The notes under the pieces were generated by a model. The model was not told the origin of the DNA and did no database searches. It worked only from the letters and a program-made list of their open reading frames with translations. Below are positions 9,716-18,633 of a stretch of 64,000 bases of DNA, piece by piece. The stretch spans positions 168,490 to 232,489 of the forward strand of contig JADJYE010000014.1 of the NCBI GenBank assembly GCA_016719945.1, in the 5' to 3' direction. The stretch's first letter is position 1; each line of letters begins with the position of its first letter. This DNA comes from Polyangiaceae bacterium. Lineage in GTDB: Bacteria > Myxococcota_A > Polyangia > Polyangiales > Polyangiaceae. The position numbers and the translations under genes were made by a program.

Positions 9716-10594
9716 ATGACAACCCAAAGCACGAGCGACGGCGGCGGCGTCCAGGTCAGGTTGAGTGTGCGATCGTTGCCGCGCGTCATCGCGCTCCTTG
9801 CCACGCTGAGCGGCTCGGCGGCGTGTGAGAGCCCGCCAACGCCGCTGCTGCCAGAGCCCGACACGGACGGCGACACCATCCCCGACAAGGATGACAACTG
9901 CCCCAACCAGGCGAACAGCCAGGCTGACAGCGACGGCGACGGCGTCGGTGACGCGTGCGACCTTTGCCCGAACGACGAAGGCAGCGCCGAAGGGGACGGG
10001 TGCCCAGCGGGGGGCGCGGGGGGTGGAGGGCAAGGGGGAGGCGTCGCTGCGGGCCATGATGGCGGCGGCTTCGGCCCCGGAGGCGCTGGGGGTCAGGGCG
10101 TGGGTGGCAGCGCCGGGCCGACGGGCTTCGGCGACTGCATGAACCAGCCGCTCCTCACCGCTTGCCTCGAATCGGAGACCTGCCTGGTGTCACCCCTCTC
10201 GGGCAACGGCGCGTGCGGCGCGAGCGGCTGTGAGAACCCGGCGACCGACTGCCCGGTGCCCACCTCGGGCAACGCAGCGCCCATCTGCGTCACGCTGTAC
10301 CAGCCACCGGACTGGTGCTTTCTCGACTGCTCGCAGGGCCAGCAGTGCCCCGACGGCATGGTCTGCGACGGCAACTCCTTTTGCCTCTTCGTGCCCGACA
10401 TCCCCGCCGAGTGGACCTGCGACGACGCGGTCTGGGGGGCGGCCAACGGCTGCGACTGCGGCTGCGGCGTCGTCGACCCTGGCTGTGAGACGCCGGGCGG
10501 CAGCGCCTGCGATGTCTGCAACGGCAGCGGCTCGTGCAGCGCGGCGAGCTGCCCCGGGTCGATCGATCCCAAAGACAACGCCAGCTGCCTCTGA
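9716..10594 (+). CDS. Thrombospondin type 3 repeat, Cys-rich lipoprotein
   Basis: A 292-residue exported protein. A hydrophobic segment (V-I-A-L-L-A-T-L-S-G-S-A-A-C) forms a lipobox; a TTG start at 9761 would place it at the usual distance from the N-terminus, so the annotated ATG may be too far upstream. After the lipidated Cys come two Ca-binding thrombospondin type 3 repeats (D-T-D-G-D-T-I-P-D-K-D-D-N-C-P and D-S-D-G-D-G-V-G-D-A-C-D), a Gly-rich linker, and a Cys-rich C-terminal region with many paired cysteines. Such proteins are frequent on myxobacterial surfaces; no enzymatic role is visible. The next gene begins 15 bases downstream. Confidence 0.75.
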   Translation: MTTQSTSDGGGVQVRLSVRSLPRVIALLATLSGSAACESPPTPLLPEPDTDGDTIPDKDDNCPNQANSQADSDGDGVGDACDLCPNDEGSAEGDGCPAGGAGGGGQGGGVAAGHDGGGFGPGGAGGQGVGGSAGPTGFGDCMNQPLLTACLESETCLVSPLSGNGACGASGCENPATDCPVPTSGNAAPICVTLYQPPDWCFLDCSQGQQCPDGMVCDGNSFCLFVPDIPAEWTCDDAVWGAANGCDCGCGVVDPGCETPGGSACDVCNGSGSCSAASCPGSIDPKDNASCL

Positions 10595-10609
10595 CGTCGA
10601 GGTGTGACC

Positions 10610-11635
10610 ATGAACAAGCAGGTTTCCAAGGTGCCCGTCGATCGCGTCGCGAGACCGCTCTGGAGGGCGCTGGCGTTGGTGGTGCTGAGCCAGGTCGGAT
10701 GCCCGGACGGGTGCGGCCCAAGACAGTTGGTCCGGGTTGAGGTAGCGGGAGACGGAGCCGGTCATGTCTACGACCCCCTCGGGAGGTGGGGGGCGTGCTT
10801 CGCGGAGACGTCGATCGCCGACCACGCCTACGACGAGACGACGCCGTGCCTGATCTCGTTCCACCCTCAGGCCGACGGGCCCAGGAAGTTCGCAGCCTTC
10901 GCCGACCCGGACTCCCGGTTCGTGGGCTGGTCGGGGGACTGCGTCGCCGAGCTGGGCTCGGAGACCGTGAGCACGATCGAGCTCGGCACCACCACCGATT
11001 ACCGCTGCGTCGCCACGTTCGAGGCGGAGACCGGCGGCGCGGGCGGCAGCGGAGAGGGGGGCAACGGCGGCGCGGGCGGCGAAGGCCACGGCGGCAGTGG
11101 CGGCAATGGCGGCAGTGGCGGCAGCGACCCGTGGTGCCCGGGCGGGATCGCGCTCGCGAACCCGTCCTTCGAGGAGCCGGTGCTCGTGCCCGGTGGCTCG
11201 GTGGCACCGCCACTGCCATGGACCAGCAACTTCTCGAACCCCGTGATCCTGTTCCCCACGAGCGGCCTCACGCAGACCCAGCCTCTAGCAGCCCCAGCGA
11301 GCGGCAATCAGCTGCTCGACCTGGTCGGGAGCTACTCCGAGGTCGAGCTGGCAACCGGCGCCACCACAGAGCTGAACGCCACATACACCATGCACTTCGC
11401 CGTGGCGCGTCCGGCTGGCTCCGCGATGCCCGTCCTCAATGGCAGGTTCGGCACCAGCTCTTCGGCCTCCGTGTACTACCAGATCCCGTACGCCGAGCTG
11501 CCCGAGGGCGAGTGGATCAGCCATCAGGTGAGCTTCGCTGCGACGGAGGTCGGAGCCCTATTTTTCCGCGTCGCCAACCACGCCACCAACGGCGATACCG
11601 TGTACCTCGACAACCTCTGCCTGACGAGGCAGTAG
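10610..11635 (+). CDS. Lipoprotein with InlB-like repeat and beta-sandwich domain
   Basis: A 341-residue exported protein. The signal ends in a lipobox-like L-S-Q-V-G-C. Residues ~35-125 match the divergent InlB B-repeat pattern (F-V-G-W-S-G-D-C followed by a C-V-A-T-F strand). A Gly/Ser linker (G-G-N-G-G-A repeats) leads to a C-terminal ~160-residue domain beginning N-P-S-F-E-E-P and ending T-V-Y-L-D-N-L-C-L, the layout of galactose-binding-like beta-sandwich domains that bind carbohydrate. ATG 10610 has GAGG 7 bases upstream and is preferred over GTG 10604. It probably shares an operon with the preceding thrombospondin-repeat gene and stops 5 bases before the convergent gene. Confidence 0.7.
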   Translation: MNKQVSKVPVDRVARPLWRALALVVLSQVGCPDGCGPRQLVRVEVAGDGAGHVYDPLGRWGACFAETSIADHAYDETTPCLISFHPQADGPRKFAAFADPDSRFVGWSGDCVAELGSETVSTIELGTTTDYRCVATFEAETGGAGGSGEGGNGGAGGEGHGGSGGNGGSGGSDPWCPGGIALANPSFEEPVLVPGGSVAPPLPWTSNFSNPVILFPTSGLTQTQPLAAPASGNQLLDLVGSYSEVELATGATTELNATYTMHFAVARPAGSAMPVLNGRFGTSSSASVYYQIPYAELPEGEWISHQVSFAATEVGALFFRVANHATNGDTVYLDNLCLTRQ

Positions 11636-11640
11636 GACCC

Positions 11641-12750
11641 CTATGGGTTCGCGGCCTGCCCCACCGGCGCCGGCTCTACGGGCCGCGCCGGAGGAGGCGG
11701 CTCGATCGTGGCCGCGGCCTCGCCTTGGAACGCCTTGAGCACGTCGCTCGAGCTCGGCGCGTCGATCGGGCTGTAGCCTCGCGCGGCCGCGAGCGCGTTG
11801 AAGCGGCGCTGCAAGAACCCGGGGATGACGAGCGCGAACGTCCGCGCGAGGCGGTTCTGATCGTCGAGCGTGCGGAGCATGGCCTGGTACGTCTCTTCGC
11901 CGTACGTCGCGCGGAACGCCGCCGCCTGCTCGGGGCGCGCCACCCAGCTCATGACCCCGGCGCGATCGGCCTCCGGGTGAAACTGGACCGCCTCGATCCC
12001 CGGGCCGAAATCGAAGCCCAAGAGCCCTCGACCCTTCGAATGCCCGTCACGCGACTCCTGCGCGAGCAGGCCGCCGCCGAGCTCTGCGAGCCGGCGCTCG
12101 TTCGTGTTCACGGCCTCCCAGTTGCGGTGCTCGAACGCGAACAGCCGATCTCTGAACGGCGCGAGCAGCGGGTGGCCCTGCCCGAACGGCGTCGTGTAGA
12201 TCGGCATGACCCCGAACTTGCGGCTGTCGCGGGTGCTGACCTCGGCGACCTCGAAGTGTCGGACGAGCAGCTCGAACGTGTAGCAGACCGCGAAGAAGCT
12301 CCGCTGGTCCTCGTCCGAGCGGCGGCACTCGTCGACCATCCAGCTGGAGAAGCGGGTGAAGTCGTCGAACCACGGCTGGGCGTCGCCGTCGTACGGCGAC
12401 CCGGGGCCCCCCGAGCCGATGTACATGTCGCAGTCGCGCGGGATCGCCTGGTTGGTGTCCCGCGGGGAGATCTCCGCGACCCGGCACATCAGGCCGGGGT
12501 TCATCTCCCGGACGCGGTCGAAGAAGGCCGTGACGATGCCGCGGAAGCAACGCATGGCCTGGTTCACGTGGCCGGCGTTCATGTCGATCAGGCAGATCGA
12601 CAGCTCGCGGTGCTTCGCGTACGCGGCGCCGGGCGGCCTCGAGCTCGGGCGCGCGAGGCTGATCGGCGGCGACTCGGCCGCGCGGGGCGGCGCGCTCGGG
12701 CTCGTGGAGGCCGAGGGAGCGCGGGAGGGGTGTTCGTTTGGGTGCGGCAT
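11641..12750 (-). CDS. Class I glutamine-amidotransferase-like protein
   Basis: A 369-residue protein. After a 45-residue Pro/Ser/Ala-rich leader comes a class I glutamine amidotransferase fold: I-G-S-G-G-P-G-S-P-Y at 111-120 (oxyanion region), a nucleophile elbow F-F-A-V-C-Y-T-F-E with Cys156, and Q-F-H-P-E with His258 and Glu260, which would complete the Cys-His-Glu triad. No synthetase partner is adjacent, so it may be a stand-alone amidohydrolase or peptidase-like member. The elbow lacks the usual Gly after Cys-x. A longer frame exists upstream to 13359 but lies antisense to murJ; ATG 12750 avoids this. A Pro-rich tail of ~25 residues follows the domain. Confidence 0.75.
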   Translation of the reverse strand: MPHPNEHPSRAPSASTSPSAPPRAAESPPISLARPSSRPPGAAYAKHRELSICLIDMNAGHVNQAMRCFRGIVTAFFDRVREMNPGLMCRVAEISPRDTNQAIPRDCDMYIGSGGPGSPYDGDAQPWFDDFTRFSSWMVDECRRSDEDQRSFFAVCYTFELLVRHFEVAEVSTRDSRKFGVMPIYTTPFGQGHPLLAPFRDRLFAFEHRNWEAVNTNERRLAELGGGLLAQESRDGHSKGRGLLGFDFGPGIEAVQFHPEADRAGVMSWVARPEQAAAFRATYGEETYQAMLRTLDDQNRLARTFALVIPGFLQRRFNALAAARGYSPIDAPSSSDVLKAFQGEAAATIEPPPPARPVEPAPVGQAANP

Positions 12751-12855
12751 CGAATCGAACGGCAAATCCCCACTGGGGAGATACCACAACGGGCCCGCTG
12801 CTCCCTCAATTTCTAGCCGCGCAGCGGTTCCAGCGCGGGCCACCCCAGGACAAAC

Positions 12856-14433
12856 TTGCGAAAGCCGGGCAGCTTGGACCATGACGGGGACGTGACGGGA
12901 CAAGAGCGCAGTGCCGGCCGAGGAGCGGCCCTCGTCACGATCGGCATCCTCGCGTCGCGCCTCGTCGGGCTCGTCCGGCAGAAGGTCATCGCGCACTTCT
13001 TGGGGACGAGCGACGCCGCCGACGCCGTCGCGGCGGCGTTCAGGGTCGGCAACATCACCCAGAACCTCCTGGGCGAGGCGGCGCTCTCCGCGTCGTTCGT
13101 GCCGGTGTACGCTCGCCTCCGTCTGCGCGGAGACGGCGCCGCTGCGCGCTTCGCCCGCGCGCTCCTCGGCGTGCTGCTCCTCGTCGTGGTCGGCCTGAGC
13201 GCGCTCGGGGCCCTGTTCGCCCCTGCCCTCGCGACCCTGGTCGCGGCCGGGTTCGACGGCCCGAAGCTCGCGCTGACGACAGAGCTCGTTCGCATCCTGT
13301 TCCCGATGGCAGGCGTGTTGGTGCTCGGCGCGTGGGCGCTCGGGATCCTCACGGCCCACCGGCGCTTCCTGCTGCCGTACCTCGCGCCGGTGGTGTGGAG
13401 CGTCGCGCAGATCGCCGCGGTGCTGCTCGCCTCTCGGCTCGCCGGCAAGAGCGGGCCAGACCTCGCGAGGGCCCTCGCGTGGGGCGCGGCGGCCGGCGCG
13501 GGGCTGCAGCTCGGCATGATGATGGTGCCGGTCCGGACGCTGCTAGGGTCCGTGCTGCCGACCTTCGAGCGCGGCGTCGAGGGGGTGCGAGACGCCGTCA
13601 CCCGCTTCCCGAGCTCGCTCGCGGCGCGCGGGGTCATCCAGCTTTCGGGGCTCGTCGACACGCTGCTCGTCAGCTTCCTCGGGCCAGGCGCGAACGCGAC
13701 GTTCCAGTATGCGCAGACCATCTACCTGCTGCCGATGGCCGTGCTCGGCACCGGGGAAGCGGCCGCCGCCCTCCCCGAGCTCGCCGAGAAGGACCTCGAC
13801 AGCGAGGCCGCGCGCAACGCGGTCGTCGCCTCCCTCACCCGCTCCATGACGCGCGTGTTCGCGCTGGCGGCGGCGGCGGCGGCGATGTTCCTCGCCTTCG
13901 GCGTCGAGATCACGACGGTCTTGTTCCTGGGAGGCAGCTTCACTCTGTCCGCCGCCGGCGACGTCGGGGCGGCCCTCGCGGCCTACGCCCTCGGGCTGCC
14001 AGCGAACGCGGCGTCCCGCATCCTGGGCGCCGCCTCGTTCGCGCGCGGCGACACGCGACGTCCCGCGCTGTACGCGACGATCCGGGTCGTCGTCAGCACC
14101 GGGGTCTCGCTCGCCGCGATGCAGCGCTTCGGTGTCCCCGGGGTGATCTTCGGCGCGGTCGTCGCCGCGTGGCTCGAGCTGTGGCTGCTCGCGCGGAACG
14201 TCCGCGACAGCTACGGAGCCACGGGGCTCGGAGGCGTCCCGGTCGTGAAGATCGTCGGGGCCGCGCTCGCGCCCGTCGCGGCTGGGGCCGCGGCCCGCTT
14301 CGCGCTCGCGGGAGCGCTCGGTCCGCTCGCTGGCGGCGCCCTCGTACTCGCGATCGCGGGCAGCGCGTTCCTCGCGGCGGCGCACTTCATGAAGCTCTTC
14401 AGTCTCGCGAGCCTGCTCCGCCGTCGGGGCTGA
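12856..14433 (+). CDS. murJ: Lipid II flippase MurJ (MviN family)
   Basis: Polytopic inner-membrane protein of the MOP exporter superfamily that moves lipid II across the membrane for peptidoglycan synthesis. The 525-residue sequence has the family's signature near the N-terminus (S-R-L-V-G-L-V-R-Q, A-F-R-V-G-N, and A-A-L-S-A-S-F-V-P-V-Y) and roughly 12-14 hydrophobic segments throughout. The frame opens with TTG at 12856, with AGGA 8 bases upstream; an alternative GTG at 12892 would shorten it by 12 residues. It diverges from the amidotransferase-like gene across ~105 bases and converges with a Cys-rich lipoprotein gene 9 bases downstream. Confidence 0.9.
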   Translation: MRKPGSLDHDGDVTGQERSAGRGAALVTIGILASRLVGLVRQKVIAHFLGTSDAADAVAAAFRVGNITQNLLGEAALSASFVPVYARLRLRGDGAAARFARALLGVLLLVVVGLSALGALFAPALATLVAAGFDGPKLALTTELVRILFPMAGVLVLGAWALGILTAHRRFLLPYLAPVVWSVAQIAAVLLASRLAGKSGPDLARALAWGAAAGAGLQLGMMMVPVRTLLGSVLPTFERGVEGVRDAVTRFPSSLAARGVIQLSGLVDTLLVSFLGPGANATFQYAQTIYLLPMAVLGTGEAAAALPELAEKDLDSEAARNAVVASLTRSMTRVFALAAAAAAMFLAFGVEITTVLFLGGSFTLSAAGDVGAALAAYALGLPANAASRILGAASFARGDTRRPALYATIRVVVSTGVSLAAMQRFGVPGVIFGAVVAAWLELWLLARNVRDSYGATGLGGVPVVKIVGAALAPVAAGAAARFALAGALGPLAGGALVLAIAGSAFLAAAHFMKLFSLASLLRRRG

Positions 14434-14442
14434 GGACGCCGG

Positions 14443-15780
14443 TCAGAGGCAGATCCGGTACGGCTGCCCCTCGATCGTCCCGCTCTGCGCGCTGCACGTC
14501 GAGCCCTCCGGGCAGGCCCCGTCTCGCGAGCAGTCGCGGCTGCAGGTCCCGCTCTCGCAGAGTGAGAAGGCGCAGTCGCCGTGAGACGAGCACGACGCGC
14601 CGACCTCCCCTGCCCCCGCGGGCATACACAGACCGATGCGCTGGTTCACGGCGAGCTCGGCCACCGCCGCGCACCCGAAGCCCATCGGGCACCCACCCTG
14701 GTAGCGGCAGCTGTCGAGGCACGCGTCGCCGGGCAGACCGTCCGTCGTGAAGGGTGAGCCGCAGTCCACGGAGGGCGGATTCGGCTGCATGAACGTGCCG
14801 AAGTCGATGTGGAGCCCGTCGTTGCACAGGTTGACGACCTGAAGGCTCGCGTTGCACGCCCACTGCGCAGGCGCGAATCCGCCAGGCAAGGGTCCGTAGA
14901 CGTCCCCCGGTCGGCGGCAGGCGCCGTCGCACGTCCACGGCGGCAGGCCGGCGCCGCGCTGCGGGCAGTCCGACGCGGTGTCACACGCCAGGGTGCAGCT
15001 CGACACCACGAGCGACGTGTCACACGCGGCAGGCGACACGCACTGCGAGGTGTCCGCCGCGCAGTCGGCCGCGGCGCGCACGCACACGTTCGCGCCACCC
15101 ACCGGCATGCACCCGTAGCCGCTCGGGCAATCGGCCCCGCTCGAGCATGAGGAGGTGCAGTAATTGAGCGGGGACAAACATGCGAAATGACATTGGCCTG
15201 CGGCAGAGCACCCGCGCCCGACGTCGCTCCGCACGCAGGTGCTCTCGGCGCCCTGCTCCTCGCAGCGAAAACCCGAGGCGCAGTCGGCGTGTACCGAGCA
15301 ACCTTCAGTGCATCGCTCGAGCCCCGCGCCGAGCCGCTCGGGCCGGCACATCCCGCTGTCGCAGTCCCCGTCTTGGGTGCAGACCGAGAGCAGCGCGGCG
15401 GTGGCCGGCGGCGCGCCCCCCATGCCGTTGAGCGTCGAGGTCGTGTCGTTGGTCGTCGGATCGCCGCCGGTGCCCTGCCCTCCCGCGGACGACGCGCCAG
15501 CCCCGCCCGAGCCAGGCCCGCCGCCGCCCGCCGCGGGGCCGCCGCCCGAGCCCGCGTATTCGCACTGCCCGATGCCGTTGCAGAGGTAGCCCTTGGGGCA
15601 GTCCTTGTTGGAGTCGACGCAATCCTGGACGCACTGCCCGTCCCGGCAATACGCCGCGAGGCAGTCGCTGTTGAGCTCACACGCCTCGCCGCTCGTCGCG
15701 CACGCAGCGTACAGCGCGGCGATCGGCGCGAGCACGACGAGGAACGAAGCTCTTACGAGCGCTGAAGCGGCGCGCGCCAC
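14443..15780 (-). CDS. Cys-rich lipoprotein, multiple EGF-like/disulfide repeats
   Basis: A ~445-residue exported protein. The N-terminus has a hydrophobic segment ending A-A-L-Y-A-A-C-A, so Cys is probably lipidated. It is followed by repeated short Cys modules (for example C-x-x-D-S-D-C-x-x-G-M-C, C-S-S-G-A-D-C-P-S-G-Y-G-C) and one Gly/Ser/Ala-rich linker, typical of myxobacterial surface lipoproteins. Function unknown. The start is uncertain: GTG 15780, TTG 15798, ATG 15852 and ATG 15870 are all in frame; 15780 places the signal segment nearest the N-terminus. It is divergent from the L,D-transpeptidase-like gene. Confidence 0.7.
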   Translation of the reverse strand: MARAASALVRASFLVVLAPIAALYAACATSGEACELNSDCLAAYCRDGQCVQDCVDSNKDCPKGYLCNGIGQCEYAGSGGGPAAGGGGPGSGGAGASSAGGQGTGGDPTTNDTTSTLNGMGGAPPATAALLSVCTQDGDCDSGMCRPERLGAGLERCTEGCSVHADCASGFRCEEQGAESTCVRSDVGRGCSAAGQCHFACLSPLNYCTSSCSSGADCPSGYGCMPVGGANVCVRAAADCAADTSQCVSPAACDTSLVVSSCTLACDTASDCPQRGAGLPPWTCDGACRRPGDVYGPLPGGFAPAQWACNASLQVVNLCNDGLHIDFGTFMQPNPPSVDCGSPFTTDGLPGDACLDSCRYQGGCPMGFGCAAVAELAVNQRIGLCMPAGAGEVGASCSSHGDCAFSLCESGTCSRDCSRDGACPEGSTCSAQSGTIEGQPYRICL

Positions 15781-15868
15781 GGCGCTCGAGTGTATCAAGA
15801 CCGGCGCCAGCGCGGCGCCCGTTTGTTGGCCCACCCGCGCGCGCTCTGCCATCGGTCGCGCCACGACC

Positions 15869-17428
15869 ATGCAACGTGCAGCCCTTGCCCCCCTCCTGAT
15901 GCTCCTCGCGGGCGGCGCCGCTGCGTGCAAAGGCGCGAGCCCGGAGATCGCCCTGTCGAAGACCCTCGGCAGCGAGTCCGACGAGATCGCGATCGAGTCG
16001 ATCCCGGTCCCGGCCGAGAACGGCCCCAAGCTGGTCGCGCTCGGTGTCGACGTGCCCGTGCTCGAACGGCCGAAGAAGGACGCGACCGTCATCGGGGCGC
16101 TCCGGTTCGGTGGGGCCGTCGCTCGAGCAGACAAGCCCGTCAAGTCGACCCCCGAATGTGCAGGGGGATATTACCCAGTGAGGCCGCGCGGCTTCGTCTG
16201 CGCCGACGCGACGGTGTCGCTCGACCAACAGGGCGCGACGATGCCAGAGCCCCAGCTCGAGCGCGCCCTGCCCTACCGCTTCGCGACCGTGAAGAGCGCC
16301 ACGCCTCTGTACGCGCGTCTGCCGAGCGCAGCGGAGCAGAGCGAGAACGAGCCGGGCCTCGACAAACACCTGTCGAAGGCCGCCAAGCTGTCACCGAGCA
16401 GCTTGCGGGCCGGCAGCAACGACGTGCCCGTCGACGAGCGCGGCGTGCCGACCGGCCGGGCGGTGATCGCGAAGAGCGGCGTCGGCGTCGGTCCCGACGG
16501 CAAGCGCACGCCGGCGAGCTACTTCGACTTCGGCGCGCCCCTGACCCCGAAGACCGGGGACGACCGCGCTGCGGTGGCGATCACGGCCATGGTGCTTCGG
16601 CGCGGAAGCGGTCTGGCCCTCGTGGGCGCGACGACGGCGGAGGGGCCGTCGGGCCCGCGCTCCTTCGGCGTCACCACGGATGGCCACTACGTCCCGCTCG
16701 ATCGGCTCGAGCCCGCCCTCGGCTCGACCTTCCACGGGGTCGATCTGACCAAGGAGAAAGGGCTGCCGCTCGGGTTCGTGCTGCGCCACGAGGTATCTCC
16801 GTTCTCGTTGAAGAAGGGCAAGGCCGAGCGCGTCGAGGACGAGGAGGTCGAGCGCCGCACAGCGTTGCACCTCACCGGCCGATTCCGGACGGTCGACAAC
16901 GTCCGCTACGAGGAGGCCGAGGACGGGCTGTGGTTCCGCGACAAGGACCTGATCAAGGTCGTGAAGCGGACCAAGTTCCCCGACTTCGTCGCCGAAGGCG
17001 CGAAGTGGATCGACGTGAGCCTCGCCTTGCAGACGATGACCCTCTACGAAGGCAAGAAGCCGATCTACACGACGCTCATCTCGAGCGGGCGCGACATGCT
17101 CGGCGACCCCGCGACGACCGAGTCGACCGTGCAAGGCACGTTCACCGTCGTGCGTAAGGCCACCAGCTGGAAGCTCGACCCGCAAGAGGTCGAAGGGGCG
17201 TACGACGTCCTCGACGCTCCGTACGTGCTCGAGTTCGCCCCTGGCTTCGCCATCACAGGCAGCTACTGGAGCGATCCGGCCGGCGAGGCGCGTTCGTTCC
17301 ACAACGTGACCGCGTCCCCCATCGACGCGCGGCGCGTCTTCACCTGGGCGGGCGCCGAGGTCCCGACCGGGTTCCGCTGGTTCGCGCCCAAGCCCGACGA
17401 GACGATCACCGTCCACGTGCGCAAGTAA
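15869..17428 (+). CDS. L,D-transpeptidase (YkuD) homologue lacking the catalytic motif
   Basis: A 519-residue lipoprotein (lipobox L-A-G-G-A-A-A-C near residue 20). The C-terminal ~150 residues follow the YkuD fold, which in active enzymes cross-links or anchors peptidoglycan: Y-E-G-K-K-P-I-Y-T-T-L-I-S-S-G-R, then G-T-F-T-V, then a late A-S-P-I-D-A-R-R-V-F-T-W. However, where the family has an early H-G and the S-H-G-C-V-N active-site block, this protein has T-G-S-Y-W (~463-467) and S-F-H-N-V-T (~476-481): the catalytic Cys and upstream His are absent. It is therefore probably non-catalytic, perhaps wall-binding. Start ATG 15869 shares a CATG with a possible start of the divergent gene. Confidence 0.8.
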   Translation: MQRAALAPLLMLLAGGAAACKGASPEIALSKTLGSESDEIAIESIPVPAENGPKLVALGVDVPVLERPKKDATVIGALRFGGAVARADKPVKSTPECAGGYYPVRPRGFVCADATVSLDQQGATMPEPQLERALPYRFATVKSATPLYARLPSAAEQSENEPGLDKHLSKAAKLSPSSLRAGSNDVPVDERGVPTGRAVIAKSGVGVGPDGKRTPASYFDFGAPLTPKTGDDRAAVAITAMVLRRGSGLALVGATTAEGPSGPRSFGVTTDGHYVPLDRLEPALGSTFHGVDLTKEKGLPLGFVLRHEVSPFSLKKGKAERVEDEEVERRTALHLTGRFRTVDNVRYEEAEDGLWFRDKDLIKVVKRTKFPDFVAEGAKWIDVSLALQTMTLYEGKKPIYTTLISSGRDMLGDPATTESTVQGTFTVVRKATSWKLDPQEVEGAYDVLDAPYVLEFAPGFAITGSYWSDPAGEARSFHNVTASPIDARRVFTWAGAEVPTGFRWFAPKPDETITVHVRK

Positions 17429-17462
17429 GGGCCGGCCAGAGCGCGAGCCCACAAACGCGCTC

Positions 17463-17492
17463 CGGGATTGCGCGCCCTGGCGTGCAATCCCG
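17463..17492. terminator. Hairpin between convergent genes, probable bidirectional terminator
   Basis: Perfect 9-base arms CGGGATTGC (17463-17471) and GCAATCCCG (17484-17492) enclose a 12-base loop, in the 99-base gap between the convergent transpeptidase-like and khpA genes. There is no U-tract on either side, so the terminator call rests on position and symmetry. Confidence 0.5.
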
Positions 17493-17527
17493 AAGGGACC
17501 CGCGCTAGCGCGCGAGCGCGAACAGAA

Positions 17528-17773
17528 TCAATCGACGATGTCGAGGTGCGCGCGCTTGCCTGCACGCATCGCGGCGGCCGCGAGCAGGGTGCGGATGCTC
17601 TGCGCGGTGCGGCCGTCTTTGCCGATGACCTTGCCGATGTCTTCGGGCGCCACCAACAGCTCGATACGAGGGTGGTGATCGCCGTCGACCTCGCGGACCA
17701 CGACCCGATCGGGGTGGTCGACGAGCGCGCGAGCGATCAGCCCGACGAGCGTCGAAAGCGGCGAGCTCCTCAC
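17528..17773 (-). CDS. khpA: KH-domain RNA-binding protein KhpA
   Basis: An 81-residue single-KH protein. The KH core carries I-G-K-V-I-G-K-D-G-R-T-A, containing the G-K-D-G loop that contacts RNA, followed by the helix S-I-R-T-L-L. KhpA homologues bind RNA with partner KhpB and are usually encoded directly after rpsP, as here: it starts (GTG 17773) 34 bases downstream of rpsP. Length and order match the family. The usual following genes rimM and trmD are absent from this locus; the transcription unit ends against the convergent transpeptidase-like gene. Confidence 0.9.
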   Translation of the reverse strand: MRSSPLSTLVGLIARALVDHPDRVVVREVDGDHHPRIELLVAPEDIGKVIGKDGRTAQSIRTLLAAAAMRAGKRAHLDIVD

Positions 17774-17807
17774 CCGGCGCGTCGGAGGTGCGGGCCATGG
17801 CTCGAGC

Positions 17808-18086
17808 TCAGGCCTTCGCGGGGGCGGGGGCGGCTTCGGCGGCGGACGCCCCGAGCAGCTTCGCGTTCTTGAGGAGGGCGGCGACCGTCGCGGAGGGCTG
17901 AGCGCCCAGCTTCAACCAGTGCTGCACCCGCGCGCCTTCGACCCGAAGCTCCGAGCGGCGCGGATCGAACGTGCCGAGACGCTCGATGAAGCGCCCGCCG
18001 CGGGGGCTGCGCTGATCGGCGACGACGATTCGGTAGAACGGGGTCTTGTTGGTGCCCATGCGGGCCAGGCGGATGTGGACGGCCAT
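17808..18086 (-). CDS. rpsP: 30S ribosomal protein S16
   Basis: Small-subunit ribosomal protein. The 92-residue sequence begins M-A-V-H-I-R-L-A-R-M-G and continues with the family block P-F-Y-R-I-V-V-A-D, then R-F-I-E-R-L-G-T-F-D-P. Its tail is Ala/Pro-rich. ATG 18086 is the natural N-terminus; the frame is open further upstream but without S16 similarity. khpA follows in the same transcription unit. The 234 bases upstream to the next gene hold its promoter region but I see no convincing hexamers. Confidence 0.95.
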   Translation of the reverse strand: MAVHIRLARMGTNKTPFYRIVVADQRSPRGGRFIERLGTFDPRRSELRVEGARVQHWLKLGAQPSATVAALLKNAKLLGASAAEAAPAPAKA

Positions 18087-18320
18087 GTTCTTTTCGAGAC
18101 CTACAAAAAGGAGTTGCGCCCCAGCTACCAGAGCGGGGGCGCAACCTATGGCATTTTGCGGCGTCTCGTCAACCCAACTTCGTGGCGAGAGGAGGCGAGC
18201 TCGGAGGAGCCTGCCAAACCGGATCGGGTTGGCGCGCGCTATGCGCGAGCGCCTGGGGGAGCAGCTCGCGCGCCCCAGGTGCGGTGACTCAGGGTGTCGT
18301 GGTGACACGGCTCGCGGTGA

Positions 18321-18500
18321 CTAGGTGATCTCTAGAATGAGCACGCCGCGATCCGGGTTGGGCTCTTCGTCCTCGGGACGAGCGGCCTTCGGAGCACGTC
18401 GAGGCTCCAGCGGGAGCTCGAGACGCGGCTGTTGCTCCTGTTGAGCACGCTCACGCTCTTCCCGCTGTCGAATCTGCTCGATGATGAACGGAGGAAGCAC
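18321..18500 (-). CDS. Small conserved-looking hydrophilic protein
   Basis: A 59-residue protein starting at GTG 18500 with GGAGG just 4 bases upstream. It opens L-P-P-F-I-I-E-Q-I-R-Q-R-E-E, then has a charged Gln/Arg/Glu helix and the motif R-L-E-L-P-L-E, and ends V-L-I-L-E-I. I recall similar short proteins with a P-P-F-I-I-E-Q-I start in other Proteobacteria/Myxococcota, but no function is known to me. It diverges from the DUF4350 gene and lies upstream of rpsP on the same strand. Confidence 0.6.
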   Translation of the reverse strand: MLPPFIIEQIRQREERERAQQEQQPRLELPLEPRRAPKAARPEDEEPNPDRGVLILEIT

Positions 18501-18633
18501 GGTACCTCCACGTGGAACGCCGACTGCCGACAGAACAGAACGTAGCAACGGCTCCAGAGCAAGTCCAGCTCACCCATGGTCTTGGTCGGCCGGGACGACC
18601 TCCCCCGACGAGACCGTGTATGCTGCCTCGCCC

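Noticed and set aside
11641..13359. Long N-terminal extension of the amidotransferase-like frame
   Set aside because: The extra ~200 residues are antisense to murJ and low complexity; the domain starts after ATG 12750.
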